The notes: generated by a model not told the origin, from the letters alone. Numbered from the stretch's first letter, positions 54,597 to 63,921 are shown. The stretch is 64,000 nucleotides of DNA from Niabella soli DSM 19437 (GCF_000243115.2 NZ_CP007035.1:2356001-2420000), one strand, 5' to 3'. Numbers and translations are program-made.

Positions 54597-54718
54597 TGAT
54601 AATTTGTGGTTGGATGTTCGATGTTGGATGCTGGATACTTGACACTGGATGCAAAACGCTGAATGCTCAATCCCCTCACTCGCTACTACCTATTTACTAT
54701 TTGACCATTATCTCTTCA
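54597..54718. repeat. Low-complexity repeat-like spacer
   Basis: Short related words recur: ggttggatgttcgatgttggatgctggatact, then ctactacctatttactatttgaccattatc and cactattgcctattcactg. The latter resembles the inverted repeat at 11979-12025. Non-coding spacer between the adenosyltransferase and ABC genes. Confidence 0.5.
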
Positions 54719-55432
54719 CTATTGCCTATTCACTGCCGCTTCCCGCTCCACCGCAAGATCGCTTTCGATCACCCCATCGCGCAGCCGCACAATACGATGG
54801 GCATAGCGGGCAATATCTTCTTCATGGGTTACCAGTACCACGGTATTGCCATTACTGTGAATGCGGGTAAAAATATCCATGATCTCATAAGAGGTTTTCG
54901 AATCGAGGTTTCCCGTGGGTTCATCGGCCAGTATCAGTGACGGGTCGTTCACCAGTGCACGCGCAATTGCCACCCGCTGGCATTGCCCCCCACTCAGTTC
55001 ATTAGGCTTGTGATGCGAACGGTCTGTAAGATTTACCAGGTCCAGCATCTGCAGGGCTTTTTCATTACGTTCACTTTTCCGGATGCCCGCATAAATAAGC
55101 GGTAAGGCCACATTTTCCAAAGCGGTAAGCCGCGGCAACAGGTTAAATTGCTGGAAGACAAATCCTATTTCTTTATTACGCACCTCGGCAAGGGAATTGT
55201 CATCCATTTTACTTACATCCTTTGCATTAAGGACATAAGTGCCTGAGGTAGGCGTGTCCAAACACCCCAGAATATTCATTAAGGTACTCTTTCCGCTACC
55301 GGAAGGACCCATTAAAGCCACATATTCGTTCTTATTAATATTAAGGGTGATGCCTTTTAACACGGGCAGTTCCTGCTGGCCCATAAAGTAGCTTTTTCCC
55401 AGGTTGCTGATATGGATAATGGAAGTGGCCAT
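54719..55432 (-). CDS. MacB-type ABC transporter ATPase
   Basis: A 237-residue ATPase: Walker [10 protein letters not shown] (about 42-50), Q-loop [21 protein letters not shown], signature [15 protein letters not shown], Walker [15 protein letters not shown]. It belongs to the MacB/LolD/FtsE group that works with FtsX-type permeases on export of lipoproteins, peptides or macrolides. The start codon directly abuts the gatC stop (TAA then ATG), so the two are cotranscribed. The permease is not in the window. Confidence 0.88.
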   Translation of the reverse strand: MATSIIHISNLGKSYFMGQQELPVLKGITLNINKNEYVALMGPSGSGKSTLMNILGCLDTPTSGTYVLNAKDVSKMDDNSLAEVRNKEIGFVFQQFNLLPRLTALENVALPLIYAGIRKSERNEKALQMLDLVNLTDRSHHKPNELSGGQCQRVAIARALVNDPSLILADEPTGNLDSKTSYEIMDIFTRIHSNGNTVVLVTHEEDIARYAHRIVRLRDGVIESDLAVEREAAVNRQ

Positions 55433-55723
55433 TTATTTCTTGATCACCTTTGGCACTTTAAAAAAAACGCCATCTGTTTCAGGGGCATTCAACAATGCTT
55501 CCTCACGCGAAACTGACCCTTTAACTGCATCGTTCCGCAACACGTTGGTCACATCGCTCATGTGCATCAATGGCTCCACATCCTTCAGATCCAACTCATT
55601 CAGCTTTTCAACAAAACCGATCATCTTTTCCAGGTCGCCCATGAATTCGGTCTTTTCTTCAACAGAAAAAGTCAGTTTCGACAAATGTGCCAGTTTATCA
55701 ATTAACGCTTCATTCACTTCCAT
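55433..55723 (-). CDS. gatC: Aspartyl/glutamyl-tRNA amidotransferase subunit C
   Basis: A 96-residue subunit of the GatCAB complex, which converts Glu-tRNA(Gln) or Asp-tRNA(Asn) to the amide form. Typical features are EALIDKLAHLSKLTF near the start, a MGDLEKMIGFVEKLNELD helix and the DVEPLMHMSDVTNVLRND segment, with an acidic PETDGVFFKVPKVIKK tail. Length and motifs match the family. It lies immediately upstream of the MacB-type ATPase gene; gatA and gatB are elsewhere. Confidence 0.92.
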   Translation of the reverse strand: MEVNEALIDKLAHLSKLTFSVEEKTEFMGDLEKMIGFVEKLNELDLKDVEPLMHMSDVTNVLRNDAVKGSVSREEALLNAPETDGVFFKVPKVIKK

Positions 55724-55835
55724 AGGCCAAAGGTATTGATAATATCAAAAAAGATATTATCTAAAGAAAAAATTAGTCTGTTGAACTGCAAAGACGCAGT
55801 AGCGCAGGGTTATGGAACATCCAATGCTGGTTTCA

Positions 55836-55885
55836 AGGTTTAAGGTTCAAAGTTGTTCGAACATTGGACCTTGAACTTTAAACTT
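55836..55885. repeat. Long inverted repeat at the anmK stop codon
   Basis: aggtttaaggttcaa (55836-55850) and ttgaactttaaactt (55871-55885) pair over 15 bp if two G-U pairs are allowed. The stem ends one base from the anmK stop. No T-run follows, so it looks like a dispersed repeat more than a classic terminator. Confidence 0.5.
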
Positions 55886-55886
55886 T

Positions 55887-56969
55887 TCAGTCCAGTGCTC
55901 CCAGCCACATGGCCCCGCCGGCGCTGTCCCGTTTGGCCCCGGTAACCGAACTAAGCACCGTATTCTCCTCGCGCCAGCGCAATACGGCAATCAGCGCCAT
56001 GATCATCGCCTCTTTAAACTGCACCAGGTCTTTTTCCGGCACCACTACCTTCGCATGTAGCTGATTTTCCATCCGTTCTATTAAAAAGCGGTTCAGCGCA
56101 CCCCCGCCGGTTACCAATAGCTGATGCGTTTCCCGGAGGTAAGCAGGATCTGTGCTCAGTGCCTTATCCACCTGCTGCACCACGTGTTCCACATAGGTCC
56201 TTAACTGATCTTCCACACTACCCTCATATTTTTTAATAAGGGGATACACCGTTGCTATTCCAAAATCATTCGCGAGGGATTTGGGCGCCGGTTGGTTGTA
56301 ATAACTCAATCCATTAAGCTCCTGCAACAACGCATTGTTGATATTCCCGCTCCGGGCCAGATCGCCATCGGCGTCATATTCCTTTCCCAGTTCGCCCGCC
56401 AGCACATTCAGTACGCGGTTGGCAGCACAGATATCAAACGCTTTATAATCAGTTTCTTTTATGGATAGGTTAGCAATGCCGCCCAGGTTTAAAAAATACC
56501 GGTAATCGCTAAACAATAATTTTTCTCCGATGGGTACAATGGGCGCTCCCTGGCCGCCCAATGCCACATCCATCGCCCTCAGGTCCGAAACCACCGGCAG
56601 ATCCGTCTCGGCTGCAATGGCCGCCCCATCGCCTATCTGTCCGGTCAGGCCGCGTTCCGGAAGATGAAAAGTGGTATGGCCGTGGGAACCGATCACTGCT
56701 ATTTTATACTGCAGCGCATTTTGCTCAATAAAGGCATTCACCTGGCGACCAATATAATGCCCATAGTCTGCATGTAATAACTGATATTCGAGTGCAGACA
56801 ATGTGATAGCATTTTCCAGTTTTGCTTTCCATTCCGGCGCATAGGGTTGGCAATCGGTATGCTGAATTTCAAACTGCCACTTTCCCCCGTTTTCATGAAA
56901 TTCAACAAAAGCGATATCCAGCCCGTCCAGCGAACTGCCGCTCATAACGCCAATAGCCCTGTAAATCAT
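55887..56969 (-). CDS. anmK: Anhydro-N-acetylmuramic acid kinase
   Basis: Phosphorylates and opens 1,6-anhydro-N-acetylmuramate during cell-wall recycling. The 360-residue protein opens GVMSGSSLDGLDIAFVEF, the ATP-binding family signature. It also has VIGSHGHTTFHLPERGLTGQIGDG, LNLGGIANLSI, ANRVLNVLAGE and LLVTGGGALNRFL. The last matches the second ATP-contact region. It diverges from upp with 105 bp between them. Confidence 0.93.
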   Translation of the reverse strand: MIYRAIGVMSGSSLDGLDIAFVEFHENGGKWQFEIQHTDCQPYAPEWKAKLENAITLSALEYQLLHADYGHYIGRQVNAFIEQNALQYKIAVIGSHGHTTFHLPERGLTGQIGDGAAIAAETDLPVVSDLRAMDVALGGQGAPIVPIGEKLLFSDYRYFLNLGGIANLSIKETDYKAFDICAANRVLNVLAGELGKEYDADGDLARSGNINNALLQELNGLSYYNQPAPKSLANDFGIATVYPLIKKYEGSVEDQLRTYVEHVVQQVDKALSTDPAYLRETHQLLVTGGGALNRFLIERMENQLHAKVVVPEKDLVQFKEAMIMALIAVLRWREENTVLSSVTGAKRDSAGGAMWLGALD

Positions 56970-57074
56970 AATACAATTTTAGAGGCACCAAAAATAACGG
57001 ATTAAGGGCAGATGGCGGGCCCGGGGTTTGAAACCCAAAACAATTCGTTATTTTTAAACTTCAATACCTGCAGT

Positions 57075-57725
57075 ATGATTATTAATTTAAGCGAACAACA
57101 TAGTCTGGTCAGCAACTGGGTAAGCGAACTACGGAATATTGCGGTACAAAACGACCGGATGCGTTTCAGGAGGAACCTGGAGCGCATTGGCGAAGTGATC
57201 GCTTACGAGATCAGCAAGGAAATGGACTGGGAAACAGTGGATATTGAAACGCCGCTGGGCATTGCTCCCACCAAACTAATGCAGGAACAGCCCGTACTGG
57301 CCACGATCTTGCGGGCGGGGTTACCCATGCATCAGGGCTTGCTGAATTACTTCGACAAGGCCGATAATGCATTCGTTTCTGCCTATCGCAAACATCATAA
57401 AGACGGCAGCTTTACGATCAATGTAGAATACCTCAGCAGTCCGCCATTAGATAACCGGTTCCTCATCATCTCTGACCCCATGCTGGCAACAGGCGCATCG
57501 CTGGTGAAAACCATCCAGTATTTAAAAGATGTGGGCAATCCCAGGGTGATCCATATTGCCGCAGCCATTGCCTGTACGGAAGGAATAGAATACGTTACAA
57601 GAGAACACCCCGACCTGAAAATATGGTGCGGCGCTATCGATGATGAAATCACCGCCAAGGGCTATATCGTTCCAGGACTGGGAGACGCCGGCGATCTGGC
57701 CTACGGAGGAAAAGCACAGTATTAG
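57075..57725 (+). CDS. upp: Uracil phosphoribosyltransferase
   Basis: Salvages uracil to UMP with PRPP. The start at 57075 gives a 216-residue protein beginning MIINLSEQHSLVSNW. The PRPP loop is ISDPMLATGASLVKTI, and the uracil-binding C-terminus IVPGLGDAGDLAYGG is intact. The frame extends 63 bp upstream, but those residues fall outside the family's usual start. Confidence 0.93.
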   Translation: MIINLSEQHSLVSNWVSELRNIAVQNDRMRFRRNLERIGEVIAYEISKEMDWETVDIETPLGIAPTKLMQEQPVLATILRAGLPMHQGLLNYFDKADNAFVSAYRKHHKDGSFTINVEYLSSPPLDNRFLIISDPMLATGASLVKTIQYLKDVGNPRVIHIAAAIACTEGIEYVTREHPDLKIWCGAIDDEITAKGYIVPGLGDAGDLAYGGKAQY

Positions 57726-57915
57726 CTACCTGCTGTCCCATCCAGACTTAAAAAATATTTAAAAAAGCACCCGGGCCTAACTATTTCGATTGGCCAGGAT
57801 ACCTGTTTGATATTCAATTTTCAACGCTTCTTTTCATTTATTGAAAAACTAATGACTGTTAAAAAAATATTTATGTATTTTCCTCGCGGAAATTCCCCAT
57901 TCTATTTATAAAAAT

Positions 57916-59256
57916 ATGAACGAAGCAATCAGGCATTTTATCCAAAAAGTAAACGAGAGAAATATCGGAGAACCGGAATTTTTGCAGGCAGTCAGCGAAG
58001 TTGCAGAATCACTTATTCCCTATATTGAATCGCAGTCGCAATACAAAAAAAGTAAAATTTTAGAACGCCTTGTTGAGCCGGAGCGCGTGGTGATTTTCCG
58101 GGTTCCCTGGCTCGATGATAAGGGAGAGGTTCAGGTAAACCGGGGGTTCCGGGTTCAGATGAACAGTTCCATAGGGCCTTTTAAAGGAGGCCTGCGGTTT
58201 CATCCGTCCGTAAACCTGAGTGTTTTGAAGTTTTTGGCCTTTGAACAAGCTTTTAAAAACAGTTTGACCGGCCTGCCTATCGGCGCCGGAAAAGGCGGTT
58301 CTGATTTTGATCCAAAGGGCAAATCAGAAAACGAAGTGATGAAATTCTGCCAAAGTTTTATGACAGAGCTGTACCGGCATGTTGGAGATGATATCGACAT
58401 CCCCGCGGGGGACATTGGCGTGGGCAAGCGCGAGATCGGATATCTCTTCGGGCAGTACAAAAGGATTACCGGCACTTTTAACGGGGTGCTGACCGGAAAG
58501 GGCTATGAATGGGGCGGCAGCCTGATTCGCCCGGAAGCGACGGGTTATGGCCTTGTTTATTTTGTTGAAGAGATGCTGAAAATGAAAGATGATACATTAG
58601 TAGGTAAGAAAGTAACCATTTCAGGCTCGGGAAACGTGGCCCAGTTTGCTGCTGAAAAATGTATTGAAAAAGGCGCCAAGGTATTGACTATGTCTGATTC
58701 CGAAGGTTTTATTTATGATCCGGCAGGCATCGACCAGGCGAAGCTGGAATACATAAAAGACCTGAAAGATAATTTACGCGGCCGCATAAAAAAATATGCC
58801 ACTAAGTACAAATGCGAATACTTCCCGGGAGAACGCCCCTGGAAGATCAAATGCGATATAGCGTTGCCCAATGCCACACAAAACGAGCTGGATCTGCACG
58901 ACGCCAAAACACTTATCAAGAACGGATGCTTCTGTGTTGCGGAAGGCGCCAATATGCCCTGCACACCGGAAGCCATCGCCGTTTTTAACAAAGCCAATAT
59001 ATTTTATGCCCCCGGAAAGGCGGCAAATGCAGGCGGTGTGGCGGTTTCAGGACTGGAAATGTCGCAGAATTCCCAACGTTATTCGTGGTCGAGAGAAGAA
59101 GTCGACAATAAACTCAAAGGTATTATGCAGGACATCCATCAGCTTTGCCTTAAATATGGCAAGGATCCTCATGGACATATTAATTATGAAAAAGGCGCCA
59201 ACATTGGTGGCTTTGTAAAAATAGCCGAAGCCATGCTGGCACAGGGTGTGGTGTAA
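57916..59256 (+). CDS. gdhA: NADP-type glutamate dehydrogenase
   Basis: Makes glutamate from 2-oxoglutarate and ammonium. A 446-residue protein of the hexameric GdhA class. VNRGFRVQMNSSIGPFKGGLRFHPSV, the catalytic-lysine segment GLPIGAGKGGSDFDPKGKS and GSGNVAQFAAEKCIEKGAKV (Rossmann) are all present, and length is normal. The preference for NADP is inferred from the subgroup. It stands alone and ends at a strong terminator. Confidence 0.95.
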   Translation: MNEAIRHFIQKVNERNIGEPEFLQAVSEVAESLIPYIESQSQYKKSKILERLVEPERVVIFRVPWLDDKGEVQVNRGFRVQMNSSIGPFKGGLRFHPSVNLSVLKFLAFEQAFKNSLTGLPIGAGKGGSDFDPKGKSENEVMKFCQSFMTELYRHVGDDIDIPAGDIGVGKREIGYLFGQYKRITGTFNGVLTGKGYEWGGSLIRPEATGYGLVYFVEEMLKMKDDTLVGKKVTISGSGNVAQFAAEKCIEKGAKVLTMSDSEGFIYDPAGIDQAKLEYIKDLKDNLRGRIKKYATKYKCEYFPGERPWKIKCDIALPNATQNELDLHDAKTLIKNGCFCVAEGANMPCTPEAIAVFNKANIFYAPGKAANAGGVAVSGLEMSQNSQRYSWSREEVDNKLKGIMQDIHQLCLKYGKDPHGHINYEKGANIGGFVKIAEAMLAQGVV

Positions 59257-59281
59257 TATTTGCATTTTTCAATGTATATCG

Positions 59282-59311
59282 AACTGCGAAGTCTCCCGGC
59301 TTCGCAGTTTT
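59282..59311 (+). terminator. gdhA intrinsic terminator
   Basis: aactgcgaag (59282-59291) pairs perfectly with cttcgcagtt (59300-59309), 8-nt loop, then tt and a T-rich tract. The stem shares tgcgaag/cttcgca with the hairpin before GH29 at about 1836-1858. Confidence 0.85.
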
Positions 59312-59428
59312 ATTTTGTCGCTTTTAGTGATATAACTGCACGAAAAACAGCAACATTATCTGATTCGCCGCCCATTAATACTCACTTATAACATCATATC
59401 CTTATTTTTACAAAAAATAGCTACACCA

Positions 59429-60052
59429 ATGAAAAAAGTTTTTATTGCACTCCTTTCCGTAACACTGGTCCTTTCCTGTTCAAAATCTGATGTAAAAAAC
59501 GATGAAAAGCCTGCACACCAGCCCATCTCAGGAATGGGAGAAACTACCGGTGCACTGCAAGGCACAGCTTTCACACTGCCGCAGGGCGTAACACTTGTGA
59601 ACAATGAAATCAACGGGTATTTGTCAGGTGATGTATGCAAAGAATTGAGTTCAGGTTACTATGTAGCCGTATACTTTGTTCTTAAGAATACGACCGGCGC
59701 AGCTATCAGCGTTACCTTTCCTGCCGGGCTTACGATAAAAGCACTGGATGCCAGTTATCAAAACGGTTTTGTACTCCAGGAAGAAACGATCTCCATCAAC
59801 GCAGGGGCAAGTTGTCTGGTTTTACTAAACGGCTACTGCCTGAACGCCAGCAGGCATGCTTCATCCGATGGGGCACAATATACCTGGGGACCCGTAACGA
59901 ATGCTCCTGAAATGGTTTACCTTATCAATCTTTGTAAGAGCAAAAAAATTGATCAGGACACCGACCTGCAGGGCGCGATATGGTCCATCACGGATGGTGA
60001 TGGGTTGAATGACTATGACATCCAGAATATTAAAAGCCTACCCAATAAATAA
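59429..60052 (+). CDS. Lipoprotein of unknown function
   Basis: A 207-residue lipoprotein: signal MKKVFIALLSVTLVLSC with the lipobox Cys at residue 17. A short acidic/Lys linker is followed by a beta-rich domain (GYYVAVYFVLKNTTGAAISVTFPAG) with several Cys, and ends TDGDGLNDYDIQNIKSLPN, an Asp/Gly-rich segment that could bind calcium. I recognise no named family. A cgaaac/gtttcg hairpin follows at 60063-60079. Confidence 0.75.
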   Translation: MKKVFIALLSVTLVLSCSKSDVKNDEKPAHQPISGMGETTGALQGTAFTLPQGVTLVNNEINGYLSGDVCKELSSGYYVAVYFVLKNTTGAAISVTFPAGLTIKALDASYQNGFVLQEETISINAGASCLVLLNGYCLNASRHASSDGAQYTWGPVTNAPEMVYLINLCKSKKIDQDTDLQGAIWSITDGDGLNDYDIQNIKSLPNK

Positions 60053-60142
60053 AACGGCTCGTCGAAACTTTGGGTTTCGCAGTCTTATGCTATCGTTTGC
60101 AGCGATCTGTACGAATACTATTTTTATTCGTAACATTGTCCC

Positions 60143-60841
60143 ATGGCAGCAACGGTTTATTTAATTCCCACTTATTTGCATGAACAGAACCTGGAAGTAT
60201 TGCCTTCCTATATCCTGGAAACCATTGAAAAATGTGCTGTTCTTTTTGTTGAGAACGAACGCACCGCCCGCCGGTATCTCAAGCAATTAAAAAAAGAAAT
60301 CGTCATCGATCACTTTGAGTGGTTTGGCATCCAGAAGGCAGAAGAACAGGTTTTGCAGCAATTCCGGCAGCAGTTACAACAGCAAAAGACCATTGGCATC
60401 ATTAGCGAAGCCGGTTGCCCTGGTGTTGCCGACCCGGGCCAGTTGTTGGTTGCTGCCGCACAGGATGCAGGAGTTACTGTAGTTCCGCTAGTAGGGCCCA
60501 GTTCCATTCTGCTGGCGCTTATGGCCAGCGGACTAAACGGTCAGCAGTTTAGTTTTTTGGGGTACCTGCCTATTGATAACGGGCAACGCATTAAAGCGAT
60601 AAAGGAATTGGAAAATGAATCGCAGCGAAAAAACAGCACCCAGATCTTTATTGAAACGCCGTATCGCAACAACCAGCTACTGGAAACTTTATTGAAACAC
60701 TGTCATCCGCAAACCCGGTTGTGTATTGCCGTAAACATCACGGCACCCGATGAGGCCATCAAAACCAAAACGATTCTTCAATGGCAAAAGGAGGTTCCGG
60801 AACTGCATAAAAAACCGGCCATTTTTCTCTTAATACGCTGA
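60143..60841 (+). CDS. RsmI-like SAM-dependent methyltransferase
   Basis: A 232-residue tetrapyrrole-methylase-fold protein related to RsmI, which 2'-O-methylates 16S rRNA. VEVLPSYILETIEKC-type start, LFVENERTARRYLKQL, IISEAGCPGVADPGQLLVAAAQDAG and VVPLVGPSSILLALMASGLNGQQFSFLGYLP are recognisable. The length is shorter than classical RsmI (about 280), lacking its C-terminal domain; Bacteroidota commonly carry such a short paralogue. Its 3' end overlaps the convergent gene by 12 bp. Confidence 0.85.
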   Translation: MAATVYLIPTYLHEQNLEVLPSYILETIEKCAVLFVENERTARRYLKQLKKEIVIDHFEWFGIQKAEEQVLQQFRQQLQQQKTIGIISEAGCPGVADPGQLLVAAAQDAGVTVVPLVGPSSILLALMASGLNGQQFSFLGYLPIDNGQRIKAIKELENESQRKNSTQIFIETPYRNNQLLETLLKHCHPQTRLCIAVNITAPDEAIKTKTILQWQKEVPELHKKPAIFLLIR

Positions 60842-61267
60842 GGCGCCTGCATCCGTCATAGAAAGAATACTATCCACAACGTACACGGTATTACCCCGCC
60901 AGGGCAGCGCGCCGCGGTATTCTTTATAATGCAGGTCGAAACGCTTACCGCTATGCATCGCCAGCGAATCATATATACGTTTGCTTTCGATGGAGAACAC
61001 AAAATTATTCGACTGGGCACCACCGCCTACGGCGCCTTTGATGCCGGCCTGGATCAGCTCGCCCTCAAAGGTTTTAAAGACCTGTCCTTTACGCACCACA
61101 TTTTTCAAAATGCCTGATTTTACGCCATCGCCGAAAACATTATAATAATGCCAGTACATATAAGCACCTCCCAGCACAATAACAGCCAGCAGCACCCGCA
61201 ACAGGTAGCGGCCGCACCCTGAACGATTGTTTGTTTTCTTTTGGTTTTCAACTGGTAAGGTTTCCAT
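60830..61267 (-). CDS. Small membrane-anchored protein of unknown function
   Basis: A 145-residue protein. Residues ~1-20 are polar, ~22-44 form one membrane segment (LLRVLLAVIVLGGAYMYWHYY), and the rest faces outward with FKTFEGELIQAG, NNFVFSIESKRIYDSL and KRFDLHYKEYRGALPWRGNTVYVVDSI. Related proteins in Bacteroidota are sometimes mislabelled as 6-phosphogluconate dehydrogenase; nothing here supports that. Convergent with the methyltransferase gene and overlapping its end. Confidence 0.7.
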   Translation of the reverse strand: METLPVENQKKTNNRSGCGRYLLRVLLAVIVLGGAYMYWHYYNVFGDGVKSGILKNVVRKGQVFKTFEGELIQAGIKGAVGGGAQSNNFVFSIESKRIYDSLAMHSGKRFDLHYKEYRGALPWRGNTVYVVDSILSMTDAGASAY

Positions 61268-61383
61268 AAAAATTCGTTTTGTTATAAAAAATTAACGTAC
61301 AATATTCAAGATTGCATTATTTTTGTGCTTCGAAAGTACAATTTGTTTTTAAATGAATAACTTTTTAAAACATACAAAACACG

Positions 61384-61398
61384 TTGCATTTCATGCAA
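61384..61398. promoter_or_regulatory. Inverted-repeat operator candidate before the argG unit
   Basis: TTGCAT-TTC-ATGCAA has perfect 6-bp arms and a 3-bp spacer, about 180 bp before the GNAT start. An arginine repressor is a natural candidate for such a site given the downstream gene, but the match to known ARG boxes is not established. Confidence 0.4.
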
Positions 61399-61465
61399 AT
61401 ATCACTACCGGGATCTATGCGGTAGGGTTTGACGTGATAGTATGTTTTCCCCGACCGATGCGTAG

Positions 61466-61509
61466 TCCTGAATGCTGACAGGACGTACCCCTGACCTGGG
61501 CCCTGTCAG
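61466..61509 (+). promoter_or_regulatory. Alternative-pairing leader before the GNAT-argG unit
   Basis: ctgacagg (61475-61482) pairs with cctgtcag (61502-61509). tcctg (61466-61470) could instead pair with cagga (61479-61483), which would block the first stem. Such competing stems are typical of attenuator leaders, but no leader peptide or riboswitch motif is recognised. Confidence 0.35.
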
Positions 61510-61574
61510 TGAAACATCTCCGCTAAAATTTTTATCAGGACTGGTCGCCCCCGCAATTCATTCAATTACACATC

Positions 61575-62297
61575 GTGGACAATCTCAATCAGGAAATTAT
61601 CGTTAGGGTAGCCGAAGCTGCCGATAAACGGTTTGCAAAAATCATCACGGACGAAATGGAGTCTTCTGCCAAAGCCCGCGGAACGGGCATTGCCAAAAGA
61701 AGCCCTGCATATATTGAAAAAAAAATCGACGAAGGCAAGGCCGTTATTGCCCTTACCAAAAAAGGGGAATGGGTAGGCTTTTGTTATATCGAAACCTGGA
61801 GCCATGGAGAATACGTTGCCAACTCCGGTTTAATTGTTGCCCCTCCTTTTAGAAAAAGCGGTGTGGCCAAACAAATTAAACAGACCATCTTCAAACTCAG
61901 CCGCAAGATGTACCCCGAAGCAAAAATTTTCGGGCTAACCACCGGGCTGGCCGTTATGAAGATCAACAGCGACCTCGGATATGAGCCGGTTACTTATTCC
62001 GAATTAACACAGGACGAACAATTTTGGGCGGGATGTAAGAGCTGCGTGAACTATGAAATTCTTATGAGCAAAGACCGTAAGAATTGCATGTGCACCGCCA
62101 TGCTTTATGATCCTAAAGACCATTATGAACCTGAAGAAACAAAAGCGTTTTTTGAGGAAAATAAAACCGGGCTGGAACGCCTGCAGCGTTTTAAACAATG
62201 GAAATTCTTAAAAGCTTTCCGGAAAAAAGATAAAACCGGGGGTGGCGCAGGAGGCGGAACATTGAAATCGTTTTTTAAAGGGATGTTTCATTTATAA
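61575..62297 (+). CDS. GNAT N-acetyltransferase, possibly for arginine synthesis
   Basis: A 240-residue GNAT-fold protein beginning at GTG (61575); no ATG lies near. The acetyl-CoA region is GLIVAPPFRKSGVAKQIKQTIFKLSRK and the last third is lysine-rich. It lies 24 bp before argG. In Bacteroidota a GNAT gene often precedes argG, and it has been proposed to acylate glutamate as the first step of arginine synthesis. The context supports that; the protein itself does not prove it. Confidence 0.8.
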   Translation: MDNLNQEIIVRVAEAADKRFAKIITDEMESSAKARGTGIAKRSPAYIEKKIDEGKAVIALTKKGEWVGFCYIETWSHGEYVANSGLIVAPPFRKSGVAKQIKQTIFKLSRKMYPEAKIFGLTTGLAVMKINSDLGYEPVTYSELTQDEQFWAGCKSCVNYEILMSKDRKNCMCTAMLYDPKDHYEPEETKAFFEENKTGLERLQRFKQWKFLKAFRKKDKTGGGAGGGTLKSFFKGMFHL

Positions 62298-62321
62298 ATC
62301 AAATCATAAGTCAATAATATT

Positions 62322-63524
62322 ATGGCAAAAAAAGTTGTATTAGGGTTTAGCGGCGGTTTAGACACTTCCTTTTGTGTAAAATATCTTACTGATGAAAAAG
62401 GGTATGAAGTACACAGCATTATTGTGAACACCGGCGGCTTCAGCGAAGAGGAGTTGAAAAAGATTGAGGAGCATGCTAAAAAGCTGGGTGTAAAATCGCA
62501 TAAAGCAGTAAATGCCGTAAAAAACTATTACGACTCCATTATCCGCTACCTGGTTTTCGGAAATGTGCTCAAGAATAACACATACCCCTTAAGCGTATCT
62601 GCAGAGCGCTTAAGCCAGGCGCTGCATATTGCAAAATACGCCCGGGAAATCAATGCCGATGCTATCGCACACGGAAGTACCGGTGCGGGCAACGACCAGG
62701 TGCGTTTTGATATGATCTTCCAGATCATGGCCCCGGAAATAGAGATCATCACTCCTATCCGTGATATGAATCTCAGCCGCGCTTCCGAGGTAGAATATCT
62801 GCAAAGTAAAGGTGTGGATATGAACTTCGAAAAGTCAGTCTACTCAATAAACAAAGGCCTTTGGGGTACCAGCGTTGGGGGAAAAGAAACACTTTCCTCG
62901 AACGGCTACCTGCCGGATGAGGCCTGGCCTACTCCGGTTACCCAAACAGGTACCGAACCCGTTAAACTTTCGTTTGAGCAAGGGGAGCTTAAAAAAGTAA
63001 ATGATGAAACTTTTGACCACCCTACTCAGGCCATTCAACACTTACAGCAAATTGCAGGTCCTTACGGCATCGGGCGTGATATACATGTAGGCGATACGAT
63101 CATTGGTATAAAGGGCCGCGTGGGCTTTGAAGCGGCTGCACCCATCCTGATCATTAAAGCGCACCATGCACTGGAAAAACATGTATTGAGCAAATGGCAG
63201 TTACAGTGGAAAGACCAGCTTTCTTCGTTCTATGGCACCTGGCTGCATGAAGGCCAGATCCTGGACCCGGTAATGCGGGATATCGAAGCCTACCTGGAAA
63301 GCAGCCAGCGCAATGTAACCGGCGATGTGTTCCTGCAATTGCATCCCTACCGCTACCAGGTATTGGGCATAGAAAGCCCTTATGATTTAATGAACAATGC
63401 TTTTGGAAGCTATGGCGAAACCAACAGGAGTTTTACCGGTGATGATGTAAAAGGGTTTACCAAAATATTTGGCAACCAAACTTCCATCTACCACCAGATA
63501 AAAGAACATGCCAACAAGGGATAA
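62322..63524 (+). CDS. argG: Argininosuccinate synthase
   Basis: Joins citrulline and aspartate with ATP in arginine synthesis. A 400-residue protein with the PP-loop ATP motif LGFSGGLDTSFCVKYL at 7-22, followed by AIAHGSTGAGNDQVRFD and IITPIRDMNLSRASEVEYL. MNFEKSVYSINKGLWGTSVGGKE and KLSFEQGELKKVN match the family. It overlaps the next gene by 17 bp, so the two are coupled. Confidence 0.95.
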   Translation: MAKKVVLGFSGGLDTSFCVKYLTDEKGYEVHSIIVNTGGFSEEELKKIEEHAKKLGVKSHKAVNAVKNYYDSIIRYLVFGNVLKNNTYPLSVSAERLSQALHIAKYAREINADAIAHGSTGAGNDQVRFDMIFQIMAPEIEIITPIRDMNLSRASEVEYLQSKGVDMNFEKSVYSINKGLWGTSVGGKETLSSNGYLPDEAWPTPVTQTGTEPVKLSFEQGELKKVNDETFDHPTQAIQHLQQIAGPYGIGRDIHVGDTIIGIKGRVGFEAAAPILIIKAHHALEKHVLSKWQLQWKDQLSSFYGTWLHEGQILDPVMRDIEAYLESSQRNVTGDVFLQLHPYRYQVLGIESPYDLMNNAFGSYGETNRSFTGDDVKGFTKIFGNQTSIYHQIKEHANKG

Positions 63525-63867
63525 TAAAATAGTAAGCGGCGCACAACCGCTTCATTCCTATATCTGGGGAAGAGATTGCACTGCGGCTGTTTTGACCGAT
63601 AATGCATCGCTGTCCATAAAGCAGGAAACCATCCCCACCGGCAACGGTGAGCAATTGCACTTTCATCATACCGCTGTTCAGTTTTTTTTTATATTGAAAG
63701 GCAGGGCTGGCTTTGAGATTGATGCAGTTTTTTATACAGTAAACGCCAACGAGGGGATCCTGATTTATCCCGGCCAAAAGCACCGGGTTTTCAATGAAGG
63801 CATGGAGGAGCTGGAATTTATTGTGTATTCACAGCCTTCAACCAACAATGACCGTGTAAATTTGTAA
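63508..63867 (+). CDS. Small cupin-domain protein
   Basis: A 119-residue single-cupin protein. EQLHFHHTAVQFFFILKGRAGFEID and ILIYPGQKHRVFNEGMEELEFIVYS hold the two cupin motifs; the histidines in HFHH and KHRV are potential metal ligands. It overlaps the end of argG by 17 bp and so is translated with it. The substrate is unknown. Confidence 0.85.
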   Translation: MPTRDNKIVSGAQPLHSYIWGRDCTAAVLTDNASLSIKQETIPTGNGEQLHFHHTAVQFFFILKGRAGFEIDAVFYTVNANEGILIYPGQKHRVFNEGMEELEFIVYSQPSTNNDRVNL

Positions 63868-63921
63868 TAATAATAAGCTTTTCGTCAGAAAAGAGTTGTA
63901 GATCATAAAAGCAGCGGGGCT

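Larger units (their letters stand above)
61268..61574. other. 307-bp leader space upstream of the GNAT-argG unit
   Basis: The first half is AT-rich and divergent from the membrane-protein gene. It contains TTGCAT-TTC-ATGCAA at 61384-61398 and two mutually exclusive stems at 61466-61509. No gene seen. Confidence 0.55.
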
